This document shows positions 1 to 7,596 of a DNA stretch of 64,000 nucleotides, one piece after another. The notes under the pieces were generated by a model. The model was not told the origin of the DNA, searched no databases, and saw only the letters and a program-made list of their open reading frames with translations. The DNA is from Chryseobacterium sp. S0630 (GTDB lineage: Bacteria > Bacteroidota > Bacteroidia > Flavobacteriales > Weeksellaceae), in assembly GCF_024158915.1 (NCBI RefSeq), contig NZ_JAMZGF010000016.1:1-64000 (forward strand), given 5' to 3'. The position numbers and the translations under genes are program-made. Positions within the stretch are counted from its first letter, which is position 1. Each line of letters starts with the position of its first letter.

Positions 1-355
1 TGCTCCAGCTATTTTTTATTTCTTTTCCAAAGTTTGTTGCGAGATGCGGGATTCGAGTTGCGGGTTATTTTTGTTGCGGGTTATTTTTGTTGCGGGTTTT
101 AATTTTTGTTTGTTGGAATAACGCAAGGGCGCAAAGTTTTTTTAAGGTTAATGTTTTTAAGGCGCAAGTCGCTTTGCTCCAGCTATTTTTTATTTCTTTT
201 CCAAAGTTTGTTGCGAGATGCGGGGTTCTGGTTGCGGGTTATTTTTGTTGCTTGTTATTTTTGTTGTGGGTTTTAATTTTTGTTTGTTGGAATAACGCAA
301 GGGCGCAAAGTTTTTTTAAGGTTAATGTTGTTAAGGCGCAAGTCGCTTCGCTCTG
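1..355. repeat. 174-bp tandem repeat, about two copies
   Basis: The block beginning TGCTCCAGCTATTTTTTATT at 1 recurs at 175, and the word AACGCAAGGGCGCAAAG at about 120 recurs at about 294. The unit is therefore 174 bp, with about two copies that differ at a few bases. Each unit contains degenerate inner repeats of GCGGGTTATTTTTGTT. Open frames here on both strands repeat with the unit and are not convincing genes. A shorter relative (AACGCAAAGACGCAAG) occurs at 6238-6290, so this is an interspersed family. The rest of the stretch up to 463 shows nothing else. Confidence 0.85.
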
Positions 356-463
356 GTGATTTATTTTTTCAAAGGTAGTTTCTGTGATGGAGAGGTGCAT
401 TGATGTGGGGTAATTGTTTAATTTATTTTCAAATGATCTCATTTTCAAATTCCCTGTATGTTT

Positions 464-1831
464 TTAAAATTTAAATACGATTCTGGAGTTGATGAAGAGT
501 CCGTCTTTATGGTTGTCGATTACGTCGTTGATGAAAGCTCCGGTATTGAAATATTGTATTCCTGTGTTAAAGGTTAAAAATGGATTGATCTTATAATTGA
601 AACTTCCTAAAAATGCAGTTCCGATGTATCTCTTTTTTGAGTTGGACGACGGCAGGTTCAATGTTCCGCTGGGTCTGTAAATTCCGTCCTGGGTAGAATA
701 TCTCCAGTTGAAAACTACGTCTGCCTGCACTGTTATTTTTTTACCTAAATCAATGGTTGCATAAGGATGGATATCAATTAAATTCACCGGACCGATCTGA
801 GGATTAAATCCAAAATAGCCTCCTTTCGGATACAAAGGGTTGAATGTTCCCAATGTACCATCTCCTTTATTGCTGTCTCCTGAGATATAATCGTTTCTAA
901 GGTTGATGGTCGGTTTTCCTTTTACATTTTCAAACATGTATCCGATGTCTGCAGAAGCCGTCCATGCGCTGATATTTCCTTTATTAAAGTTACCAAACTG
1001 ATAGGCTGCTTCAAAATTGTAAATAAACCCTCCTCCATATTTCCAGAACCGCCCGCCAAAAGTGTGTCTGTTTTCATCGGAAAGTCCGTCTTCAAAACGT
1101 ACATCTTTTCTATGGATTCCCAGATAATACAGCTCCAGATTTCCGCTTTTGGGAATAATCCATGTGTTGTAGCTTCCCCAAAGGTTGATTGATTTTGAAG
1201 ATTTGTTATCAAAAGCTCCCGGGCTTATTTCACTGGCAGCCATCATAAAGGCATCAGATCTGAAGTTTCCTCTTTTGTACATGAATTTTAATCCATCAAA
1301 ATAGAGTCTTAAATTCGGACCTTCTCTTACTGAGATCAGTCTTCCACTTCCATAATCAAGTTCCTGTCTTCCTGCACGCACCGTCAGTTTTTCTTTTTCA
1401 TTTTTCAGAATATCAACATCAATGAAGAGATTCTGGATATTCAAATGGTCCTCATCAATAGGTCTTGGTCCATTTTTTCTTCCATTTTCCCATGCACTCC
1501 TCACCTGTCCGAAAATTCTCACTCTTGAGCCCAGATGCAGATCTGCATGTACATTGTATCTTTGAATCAGAAAAGGATTGCTTCCAATGTCCATTCTTCC
1601 CCAATCTTCATTGTTAAAGTCTACAAATTCCATTCTTGCTTCTCCTCCAAATGAAAGATAATTGTTGCTTTTTTCTGCAATCGGTATGTATTTGATAGAG
1701 TTGTAAAAAGTTTTTGCAGAGTCTTTATAGGAAGCATAATCTTCATCAAACCTCATCAGCTTGAACTGAGCAGAAAGCTGAGCCGGAATAAAAATCTGTA
1801 GCAACAGTACAATGGCAATCAGTTTTTTCAT
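464..1831 (-). CDS. Alginate-export-family outer membrane porin
   Basis: The 455-residue product starts MKKLIAIVLLLQIFIPAQLSAQ, a clear Sec signal peptide ending at AQ. This start was chosen over a 24-codon longer frame because it begins the signal peptide and its ATG overlaps the stop of the upstream doxX gene (ATGA). The mature part alternates hydrophobic and polar residues and ends in a C-terminal Phe (FINSRIVFKF), typical of an outer-membrane beta-barrel. The segment RAGRQELDYGSGRLISVREGPN fits the alginate-export porin family (PF13372) as I remember it. The likely role is passive uptake or export of small solutes across the outer membrane. The substrate cannot be read from sequence; in this gene string it may be an aromatic or quinone compound rather than alginate. 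Confidence 0.75.
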   Translation of the reverse strand: MKKLIAIVLLLQIFIPAQLSAQFKLMRFDEDYASYKDSAKTFYNSIKYIPIAEKSNNYLSFGGEARMEFVDFNNEDWGRMDIGSNPFLIQRYNVHADLHLGSRVRIFGQVRSAWENGRKNGPRPIDEDHLNIQNLFIDVDILKNEKEKLTVRAGRQELDYGSGRLISVREGPNLRLYFDGLKFMYKRGNFRSDAFMMAASEISPGAFDNKSSKSINLWGSYNTWIIPKSGNLELYYLGIHRKDVRFEDGLSDENRHTFGGRFWKYGGGFIYNFEAAYQFGNFNKGNISAWTASADIGYMFENVKGKPTINLRNDYISGDSNKGDGTLGTFNPLYPKGGYFGFNPQIGPVNLIDIHPYATIDLGKKITVQADVVFNWRYSTQDGIYRPSGTLNLPSSNSKKRYIGTAFLGSFNYKINPFLTFNTGIQYFNTGAFINDVIDNHKDGLFINSRIVFKF

Positions 1832-2259
1832 GATGATTTCTTTGTTAAATAATTGTCCACGGAATATTTTCCAGCTCCCATAAACAGTAAAAACAGGTAA
1901 CACAAACTGTACATAAAGGGAGTGTCTTTTACCAGTAATGTATCATTCCAATGGAGAATAAAATATCCTGTAAGAGTCACAGCCAGGATTGGTAATACAG
2001 CAATTCTTGTAAAGAATCCAAAGATTACAAATACCGGAAATACCAGATTGGCAGCATCAGCGAAAAGACTGTTGAATGCTTCAGGAAGATGCAACGGGTT
2101 GGGTACCTGCTCTGCTTCTGAAACGCCCACTCCTATTTTTTTTAATCCGTGAGCTACGATTAATTCTACGGAAAGTAAAACTCTGAACACTAAAAGTGCT
2201 GCATCGGTTAATTTTCTTCCCGGATTGGTATTAGTGATGATATGGATTAACTTTTTCAT
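1828..2259 (-). CDS. DoxX family integral membrane protein
   Basis: This 143-residue protein has four hydrophobic segments (about residues 18-38, 62-82, 85-102 and 112-130). It has the DoxX-type opening VFRVLLSVELIVAHGLKKIG and a central FPVFVIFGFFTRIAVLPIL. The length fits the family. It overlaps the porin gene by 4 bp, so the two are translationally coupled. DoxX relatives include MhqP/CatD of Bacillus, which are induced by quinones and catechols. The nearby ring-cleaving dioxygenases, carboxylesterase and pirin make a role in thiol or electrophile stress plausible, but that is inference. Confidence 0.8.
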   Translation of the reverse strand: MKKLIHIITNTNPGRKLTDAALLVFRVLLSVELIVAHGLKKIGVGVSEAEQVPNPLHLPEAFNSLFADAANLVFPVFVIFGFFTRIAVLPILAVTLTGYFILHWNDTLLVKDTPFMYSLCYLFLLFMGAGKYSVDNYLTKKSS

Positions 2260-2360
2260 GATTGGAATGAATTTTTAAGATGATTTTGTTTTTTTACCCG
2301 CAGATTGCACGGATTGACACGGATCATTGGTGGTATTTAATACTGTTGATGGCTTTGCGT

Positions 2361-2432
2361 GTAAGACCACCCCGTCAAAAATTCTTTGAATTTTTGCCAC
2401 CCCTCCAAGGGAGGGGAATTTTCACCCCTTCA
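2361..2432. repeat. Interspersed intergenic repeat with hairpins
   Basis: In the 205-bp gap between doxX and the amidohydrolase gene lie two short inverted repeats: AAAATTCTTTGAATTTT and CCCCTCCAAGGGAGGGG. The combination CCACCCCGTCAAAAATTC followed by CCCTCCAAGGGAGGGG is one I recognise as common between genes in flavobacterial chromosomes. The short open frame across it on the plus strand is not supported as a gene. Confidence 0.55.
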
Positions 2433-2464
2433 GTTGGAATGCTCGTGGATTTTGTGGTTTAAAA

Positions 2465-4237
2465 TTATTTTGTCTGATAGCCTCCGTAATATTTTACAGG
2501 TGACCAGTCTGGAATGACTGGAAGTGGTGCTGGAGCTGCGGTTTTGTAGGTTTCATCTCCGTATACTACTTTTCCATCTACGATAGTCAGTTTTGAAGTG
2601 ATATTTTTGATTTCTTCATCATTGACTGTGAAATAATCTTTATCCAAAATAGTAAGGTCTGCAAAATATCCTTTCTGGATTTTTCCTTTCTGATAGTCTT
2701 TGATGAGTTCATATCCTCCGTAGGTAGAAAGTGATAAGGCTGTTTTTCTGTCCAGCGTATTTTCTTTTCCCATCACCTGAGTTCCTCCTATTGTTTTCCC
2801 TGTGGTGATCCAGTATAAAGCAACCCATGGGTTATAACTTGCCACTCTTGTTCCGTCTGTTCCCAACCCCACCGGAATTCCCATTTCCAGCATTTTTTTC
2901 ACCGGAGGAGATGCCAAAGCCGGCTTTTTACCATATCTGTGAATGAAACTTTCGCCCTGATATGCCATTCTGTGCTGTACTGCAATTCCTCCGCCCAAAG
3001 CTTTGATTCTTTTCATATTATCTTCGGTAACAGTTTCTGCATGATCAATAAACCATACTAATCCGTTCAAGGGAGTTTCTTTATTGACATCTTCAATAAC
3101 ATTTAAAAATCTTGTGATACTTTCATTGTACGTCGCGTGAATTCTGAAAGGCCATTTGTTTTTTACCAGAAGACTTACTACTTCTTTCATATTTTTCTCC
3201 ATGGTAGCTGGAAGCTCAGGTCTTGGGAAAAGGAAATTTTCAAAATCGGCTCCGTCGGATACCAGGTTCTCCCCTCCTCCGTTGACATGATAATCGATTT
3301 CATTAAAATCATTGTGACCATGGTCGTCAATTTCTACCATTCCTATCCATTTGGTGTAATCTGCAAGTTCAGCTCCTTTTTTCTGGGCAAATAAGTAGTA
3401 AGGAAGACGAACAGTAATTTTCCCCTGTTTGTTCAGTTGATCTGTTGTTCCGTAATCGTCAGGAAAATTCTGGAAACCTCCACCTGCATCCATTACAGCA
3501 GTCACTCCTAATCTGTTAAGTTCAGTCATGTATTGAAGGGTAGAATTTACTTTTTCTTCTTCTTTCAGCTCTGGTAGTTTCGCCAATGTTGAATAAAGGA
3601 TAAATGCATTGGGTTCTGCTACCAATAATCCTGTGGGATCACCGTTATTGTCTTTTTCAATTAAACCCTGTGCAGGATTTGGGGTATCTCCGTTGATATT
3701 CAGCTCTTTTAATCCGGCTTTATTTAACCATGCTTTTCCATAGAGATACATGACAAAAGTGGGTACATTTCCTGTAGCTTCATTAATTTCAGCCAGTGTA
3801 GGAAGTCTTTTTTCTTCAAACTGATATTCATTCCAGCCTCCGATGACTCTTACCCATTGCCCTTTCGGTGTTCTCTGGGCCTGTTCTTTCAACATTTCCA
3901 AGGCTCTTTTCAAAGATTTCACGCCATCCCAGCGAAGTTCTGTGTTATAAAATCTGCCTCCGCGAATCACATGCAAATGACTGTCAAACAATCCTGGAAT
4001 CACTCTGTTTCCTTTGGCATCAATAACTTTTGTGTTTCCGTTTTTTAATTTTAAAATCTGGGCATTGGTTCCTACCTTTAAAATTTTGTGGTCTTTGATG
4101 GCAACAGCCTGTGCTTCAGGATTTTTATCATCCATTGTGGTAATCTTTCCGTTGGTGATGATCATGTCTGCTTTCTGAGCATGCATAATTCCTGTAGCCA
4201 AAACTGTGAAAAGTGTAAGTATATTCAGTAGTTTCAT
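2465..4237 (-). CDS. Exported amidohydrolase (YtcJ-like, Amidohydro_3)
   Basis: The product is 590 residues from MKLLNILTLFTVLATGIMHAQ, a signal peptide. A 20-codon longer frame is rejected because it reads through the hairpin at 4261-4290. The metal-dependent hydrolase pattern is visible: DMIITNGKITTMD near the N-terminus, the metal motif GLFDSHLHVIRGG, FRIHATYNESI, VWFIDHAE, and VGLGTDGTR with the catalytic Asp. The C-terminus ends KGYFADLTILDKDYF...VDGKVVYG, the usual closing beta-strands. YtcJ-type enzymes hydrolyse N-acyl or amide bonds; the substrate here is unknown. The protein should be periplasmic. It lies 59 bp downstream of the isochorismatase-like gene on the same strand. Confidence 0.85.
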   Translation of the reverse strand: MKLLNILTLFTVLATGIMHAQKADMIITNGKITTMDDKNPEAQAVAIKDHKILKVGTNAQILKLKNGNTKVIDAKGNRVIPGLFDSHLHVIRGGRFYNTELRWDGVKSLKRALEMLKEQAQRTPKGQWVRVIGGWNEYQFEEKRLPTLAEINEATGNVPTFVMYLYGKAWLNKAGLKELNINGDTPNPAQGLIEKDNNGDPTGLLVAEPNAFILYSTLAKLPELKEEEKVNSTLQYMTELNRLGVTAVMDAGGGFQNFPDDYGTTDQLNKQGKITVRLPYYLFAQKKGAELADYTKWIGMVEIDDHGHNDFNEIDYHVNGGGENLVSDGADFENFLFPRPELPATMEKNMKEVVSLLVKNKWPFRIHATYNESITRFLNVIEDVNKETPLNGLVWFIDHAETVTEDNMKRIKALGGGIAVQHRMAYQGESFIHRYGKKPALASPPVKKMLEMGIPVGLGTDGTRVASYNPWVALYWITTGKTIGGTQVMGKENTLDRKTALSLSTYGGYELIKDYQKGKIQKGYFADLTILDKDYFTVNDEEIKNITSKLTIVDGKVVYGDETYKTAAPAPLPVIPDWSPVKYYGGYQTK

Positions 4238-4260
4238 TATTTCAATATTTAAGTTTGAAG

Positions 4261-4290
4261 GTTTCGGCAGGCTTTCAGCCTGCCGAAACA
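4261..4290. repeat. Perfect 12-bp-stem hairpin
   Basis: TTTCGGCAGGCT, three bases, then AGCCTGCCGAAA form a perfect inverted repeat in the 59-bp gap just after the stop of the isochorismatase-like gene. No T-run follows on either strand, so it is not a classic terminator. It may be a REP-like element or an mRNA-stabilising hairpin between two cistrons. Confidence 0.75.
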
Positions 4291-4296
4291 GCCCCA

Positions 4297-4986
4297 TTAG
4301 TGTTTTAACATTTCCTGAGCATACTGAATTCCAATACCATAAGCTCCACCATGTTTTTTCATTAGGTCATTAACCGGTTTGTATGTTTCTTTTCTTGCCC
4401 AGTCTCTCTGTAATTCCAATACATACTGAACTGATGTGATAGGATGTGCTCCTGCCTGAACCATACGGGTGATTGACTGATCGTGCGCTTCTTTAGAAAT
4501 ATCCCCTGAAGCATCTGTTACTACGTAAACATCATAACCTTCGTCAATCGCTGACAATACAGGACCTACAATACATACACTTGTCCATAATCCGGCAAAA
4601 ACCAGTTTCTTTTTATTTTTTCCTGTAATGGCTTTGTGGGCATTAACGTCTTCCCATGTATTCATTGTAGTTCTGTCTACATATCCGCTTGTTGCTTCCG
4701 GATATACTTCTGAAATTTCCGGGAAAACAGGTCCGCTGAATGATTTTTCCGCCACTGTCGTTACTACTGTAGGAACATTGAATATTTTTGATCCACCTGC
4801 TACCAGTGCTACATTATTTCTTAATTCTTCCATGCTGATGCTTTTTGTGGCGAAAGCCATTTGTCCTTCGTGGTCTATAAGTACTACTGCATGATTGGTA
4901 GGATTTAATAATGATTTTCCAGGGTTTTGAGCTGTTGCTGTTAATGATAATAGGCCAGCTGCAAATGATAGGATTAATTTTTTCAT
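4297..4986 (-). CDS. Exported isochorismatase-like cysteine hydrolase (YcaC type)
   Basis: The 229-residue protein opens with the signal peptide MKKLILSFAAGLLSLTATAQ. The fold is recognisable from VVLIDHEGQMAF (catalytic Asp38) and VFAGLWTSVCIVGPVLSA, where Cys138 is the expected nucleophile. The region RTTMNTWEDVNAHKAI matches the YcaC-like branch. Family members hydrolyse amides such as nicotinamide or N-carbamoyl compounds; the substrate here is unknown. A signal peptide is unusual because most relatives are cytosolic. The gene is 45 bp downstream of the pirin gene, in the same apparent transcript. Confidence 0.85.
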   Translation of the reverse strand: MKKLILSFAAGLLSLTATAQNPGKSLLNPTNHAVVLIDHEGQMAFATKSISMEELRNNVALVAGGSKIFNVPTVVTTVAEKSFSGPVFPEISEVYPEATSGYVDRTTMNTWEDVNAHKAITGKNKKKLVFAGLWTSVCIVGPVLSAIDEGYDVYVVTDASGDISKEAHDQSITRMVQAGAHPITSVQYVLELQRDWARKETYKPVNDLMKKHGGAYGIGIQYAQEMLKH

Positions 4987-5031
4987 AATAATTTAAAATT
5001 TAAGGGTTGTTATTTCTGTTGAATTTTTTAT

Positions 5032-5907
5032 TTATAATGTCATAGGTACTTCCATCAAAAGGATTTCTGTACCTTCTTTAAGGGCTTTGATGTTAATTTC
5101 CTGAATATCCCAGACTCCGAATCCATCACGTTCTTCTATGATCTCTCCGCCTATTTCTGCGCTTCCTTTAAGGATGAAAGCATAGACTCCGTTTCCTTTT
5201 TTTCTGATCTGATATAAGGTTCCTTTATTCTGATCAAAAGTTCCCAGGTGAAACCATGCATCCTGATGAATCCATACACCTTCGTCATCTGCATTAGGAG
5301 AAAGAATCTGTTGAAATTGATTGTGACCTTTGGTTTTGTCTAAAGTGATCTGATCATATCTCGGCGTCACATTCCTTTTTTTCGGATAAATCCAGATTTG
5401 AAGGAATTTCACCAGTTGATCACTATTTTTGTTGAATTCGCTGTGCATAATTCCGGTTCCTGCACTCATTACCTGAATATCTCCGCTTCTGATTACTGCA
5501 GTATTTCCCATGCTGTCTTTGTGTTCAAGGTCACCTTCCAAAGGAATACTGATGATTTCCATATTGTCATGAGGGTGTGTCCCGAAGCCTCTTCCTGCTT
5601 CCACTTTATCATCATTCAGGACTCTTAATACTCCGAAGTGCATTCTTTCAGGGTTGTAATAATTGGCAAAGCTGAAAGTGTGCTGGCTCAGCAGCCATCC
5701 GTGATCTGCTTTCCCTCTTGAGTCTGCTCTGTGGATCACAGAGTTTTCTTTTATTTTTGATTCTGTATTGGGAAGATGATTGTATCCGATCGGTTCTAAT
5801 GGTTCGATCTCGTCGATGTCATTTTTCATAGCGCTGGCCAAAGAAGCTGATGCTACAAACATTCCTGTTCCCAATAATCCTTTCTTTAAAAAATCTTTTC
5901 TGTCCAT
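5032..5907 (-). CDS. Pirin family protein (bicupin), exported
   Basis: The 291-residue product starts MDRKDFLKKGLLGTGMFVASASLASAM, a Tat-like or Sec leader with an RK pair. The pirin/YhaK pattern follows: RADSRGKADHGWLLSQHTFSFANYY, then FGTHPHDNMEIISIPLEG (metal-binding His and Glu in the first cupin) and MSAGTGIMHSEFN. Pirins of this group can act as quercetinases or redox-sensing metal proteins. It is the first gene of the string down to 464 and has a strong -7 box and a shared regulatory element upstream (5940-5989). Confidence 0.88.
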   Translation of the reverse strand: MDRKDFLKKGLLGTGMFVASASLASAMKNDIDEIEPLEPIGYNHLPNTESKIKENSVIHRADSRGKADHGWLLSQHTFSFANYYNPERMHFGVLRVLNDDKVEAGRGFGTHPHDNMEIISIPLEGDLEHKDSMGNTAVIRSGDIQVMSAGTGIMHSEFNKNSDQLVKFLQIWIYPKKRNVTPRYDQITLDKTKGHNQFQQILSPNADDEGVWIHQDAWFHLGTFDQNKGTLYQIRKKGNGVYAFILKGSAEIGGEIIEERDGFGVWDIQEINIKALKEGTEILLMEVPMTL

Positions 5908-5939
5908 ATCAGATTGTTATTTGTTCTTGTTTGATAGGA

Positions 5940-5989
5940 CAAATTTAGAGAGACCGGAAACCCTGTACATTTAACTAGTTTAATAAATG
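5940..5989 (-). promoter_or_regulatory. Promoter and putative operator of the pirin gene string
   Basis: On the minus strand the -7 box TAAATTTG (5947-5940) matches the Bacteroidota consensus TANNTTTG. Fourteen bases upstream of it begins a 28-bp block (5962-5989) containing the dyad AACTAGTT. The same 28 bp occur without mismatch at 12729-12756, also 14 bases from a -7-like box, in front of a ring-cleaving dioxygenase gene. Adding the flanking GAAA gives 33 bp with one mismatch. Position and identity suggest a common regulator binding site covering the -33 region. Confidence 0.7.
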
Positions 5990-6139
5990 GCTTTGCAGCA
6001 AAAAAAAAATGCCGGATACTTTTGTATTCGGCTGTATAACTATAATGGATTGCTGTTTTTTTTGGAAAGTACAAGAGTCTTTATTACTCTTAGGAACTAT
6101 TTAATTTGAAAGAATGATTTAAAGAATAACTCTATTTAA

Positions 6140-6206
6140 ATTCTACGGAATGACAAACTGTGTGGGTAAGGCCATCATTGCAATTGTTTCATTCCATAGG
6201 AACCTC
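6140..6206. repeat. Interspersed inverted-repeat element, copy A
   Basis: ATTCTACGGAATGACAAA and GTTTCATTCCATAGGAA face each other across about 30 bp. Related elements lie at 7389-7454 and 9340-9407. It sits in the 482-bp gap 5908-6390 between the pirin and crp-like genes, which otherwise holds the pirin promoter, the AACGCAAAGACGCAAG repeat relative (6238-6290) and nothing else that I can support. Confidence 0.7.
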
Positions 6207-6237
6207 TGTATGAATGACAAGCCAAAAAATAGTTGGA

Positions 6238-6290
6238 AAACGCAAAGACGCAAGTTGTTTTCTAAGCTAAATATTTTTATGACGCAAGGA
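6238..6290. repeat. Degenerate relative of the 174-bp repeat
   Basis: AACGCAAAGACGCAAG, then a T-rich middle, then GACGCAAGG follow the same word order as AACGCAAGGGCGCAAAG ... AAGGCGCAAG in the tandem repeat at 118-175. This is intergenic and no coding signal was seen. Confidence 0.5.
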
Positions 6291-6390
6291 TTTTATCTCC
6301 GATAAAATGGGTGAATATAATTTCACAGAAATATTCACACCTATAAAGCCCATGCAAATCTCTGCAATCTGCAAGTATAAAAACTAAGAT

Positions 6391-6975
6391 TTATTTTTCT
6401 TTTGAAGCGAGACGCTTTCTGATGGTACTGACAAATTCTTTTGAAACCCCAAGGTAAGAAGCGATGTAATACTGTGCTACTCTTTGTGGAATTGAAGGGT
6501 ATACTTTGATGAACTCAAGGTATCTGTCTGATGCGGTTTTGGAAATGGTATTAACCAGTCGGCTCTGCAGGGTTGCCAGGTTTCTCTGAACCAGCATTCT
6601 GAAAACTCTTTCAAATTTAGGAACTTCCTGCAGTAATTTTTCTTTCGTTGAAGGGTTCAGCATATAGATTTCCGAATCTTCCAGCGTTTCAATATACACT
6701 TTAGAAGGTTTCTGCTCCTGAAATGAGGCAATATCACTGATCCACCAGTCTTCGATGGCAAACAACAGTGTTACTTCAGAACCATTATCATCCAAACAAT
6801 ACATTCTTACACATCCTTTATGAATATACCCTTCAAACTGGCAGATCTCTCCTTCTCTGAGCAAAACCGTTTTCTTTGGAAACGACTGGCAAACAAGCAG
6901 ATCTGTAAAAGTTTTTTCTTCTTCCGGAGTGATTGAGATAAATCTTGTAATATTTTTGATGATATTTTCGAACAT
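6391..6975 (-). CDS. Crp/Fnr family transcriptional regulator
   Basis: The 194-residue product is taken from MFENIIKNITRF; a 16-codon longer frame would overlap the upstream gene. An N-terminal cyclic-nucleotide-binding-like barrel (about residues 20-120, with VLLREGEICQFEGYIHKGCVRMYC) is followed by a helical linker and a C-terminal winged helix. The recognition helix is YLGVSKEFVSTIRKRL. It lacks the full cAMP phosphate-binding signature and has no Fnr-type Cys cluster, so the ligand is unknown. Such one-domain-sensor regulators are common in Bacteroidota. It starts 10 bp after the receiver-like gene and the two are probably cotranscribed. Confidence 0.85.
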   Translation of the reverse strand: MFENIIKNITRFISITPEEEKTFTDLLVCQSFPKKTVLLREGEICQFEGYIHKGCVRMYCLDDNGSEVTLLFAIEDWWISDIASFQEQKPSKVYIETLEDSEIYMLNPSTKEKLLQEVPKFERVFRMLVQRNLATLQSRLVNTISKTASDRYLEFIKVYPSIPQRVAQYYIASYLGVSKEFVSTIRKRLASKEK

Positions 6976-6985
6976 AATGTCAGGT

Positions 6986-7297
6986 TTATCCCTGCAAATT
7001 AGGAAAAAGACTGTAAACTTCATTCTTTAAAAGTCCACTTCCTCCTCCATAATGATCAATTACTTTAACATCCTTATCTAAACCGGCACAGAATATTTTT
7101 ATATGTTTCTCAAAATCATCTTCTAAGCCAGAGCTTAAAAGGACAAGATCTACTTTATTATTTTTTATGTATTCATAGCAGAAATTTTCATCGCTTTGGA
7201 TTTCTGCTGTCCAGCCTTCATTGTTTTCTATAATTCTTTTTAAAGTATCCAGAATTTCCTGGTTTTTTCCAATGACTAAAAAATGTAATGTTTTCAT
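6986..7297 (-). CDS. Degenerate receiver-like small protein
   Basis: This 103-residue protein has the beta-alpha plan of a response-regulator receiver: LHFLVIGKNQEILDTLKRIIE at the start and KVDLVLLSSGLEDDFEKHI in the middle. The acidic pair after strand 1 is replaced by Gly-Lys, and the phosphoacceptor position after VDLVLL is Ser55 instead of Asp. It should therefore not be phosphorylated in the usual way. It has no output domain. Its place 10 bp ahead of the Crp-like gene suggests a functional pair. Confidence 0.65.
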   Translation of the reverse strand: MKTLHFLVIGKNQEILDTLKRIIENNEGWTAEIQSDENFCYEYIKNNKVDLVLLSSGLEDDFEKHIKIFCAGLDKDVKVIDHYGGGSGLLKNEVYSLFPNLQG

Positions 7298-7388
7298 GTT
7301 GTTAAAAAGGTTTACTGTTTAAAATTCAAGGTTCAGAGTTTAATGTTCAATGTTTATATTGTTTGCGTAAAGGGTAAAATGACGATCT

Positions 7389-7454
7389 AGATTCCTATGG
7401 AATGACATAGTGTGTGGATAAATAAAGTGCTTAGTTTGTCCATTCATAGGAATG
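7389..7454. repeat. Interspersed inverted-repeat element, copy B
   Basis: AGATTCCTATGGAATGACA ... TTTGTCCATTCATAGGAATG form imperfect facing ends around a variable centre, as in copies at 6140-6206 and 9340-9407. Confidence 0.7.
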
Positions 7455-7465
7455 TAAAAACTTTT

Positions 7466-7593
7466 ACTCCCAAATGCTCCCACTCCATAACCCGAATCTC
7501 GAAACCTACCTCCACACTAACAACTCTAATACTCTCAAACCCTCCGACTCTCTAACGTATTAACCCGAACCTCGAAACCCGCATCCAGTAACC
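7466..7593. repeat. Degenerate CTCTCAAACCC / CGAATCTCGAAACC repeat
   Basis: A low-complexity stretch is built from variants of ACTCTCAAACCCTCCGACTC and CCCGAATCTCGAAACCC. The same words, in either orientation, occur at 11085-11258, 15934-16001 and 16866-16999. All are intergenic and probably untranslated. With copy B this accounts for most of the 299-bp gap 7298-7596. Confidence 0.6.
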
Positions 7594-7596
7594 AAC

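Noticed and set aside
87..448. Open frames on both strands at the left edge
   Set aside because: They repeat with the 174-bp tandem unit, have low-complexity products and no ribosome site.
2280..2462. 60-codon frame on the plus strand
   Set aside because: It runs through an intergenic hairpin repeat and has no recognisable product.
5886..6074. 62-codon frame upstream of the pirin gene
   Set aside because: It overlaps the pirin promoter and shared operator, which better explain the sequence.
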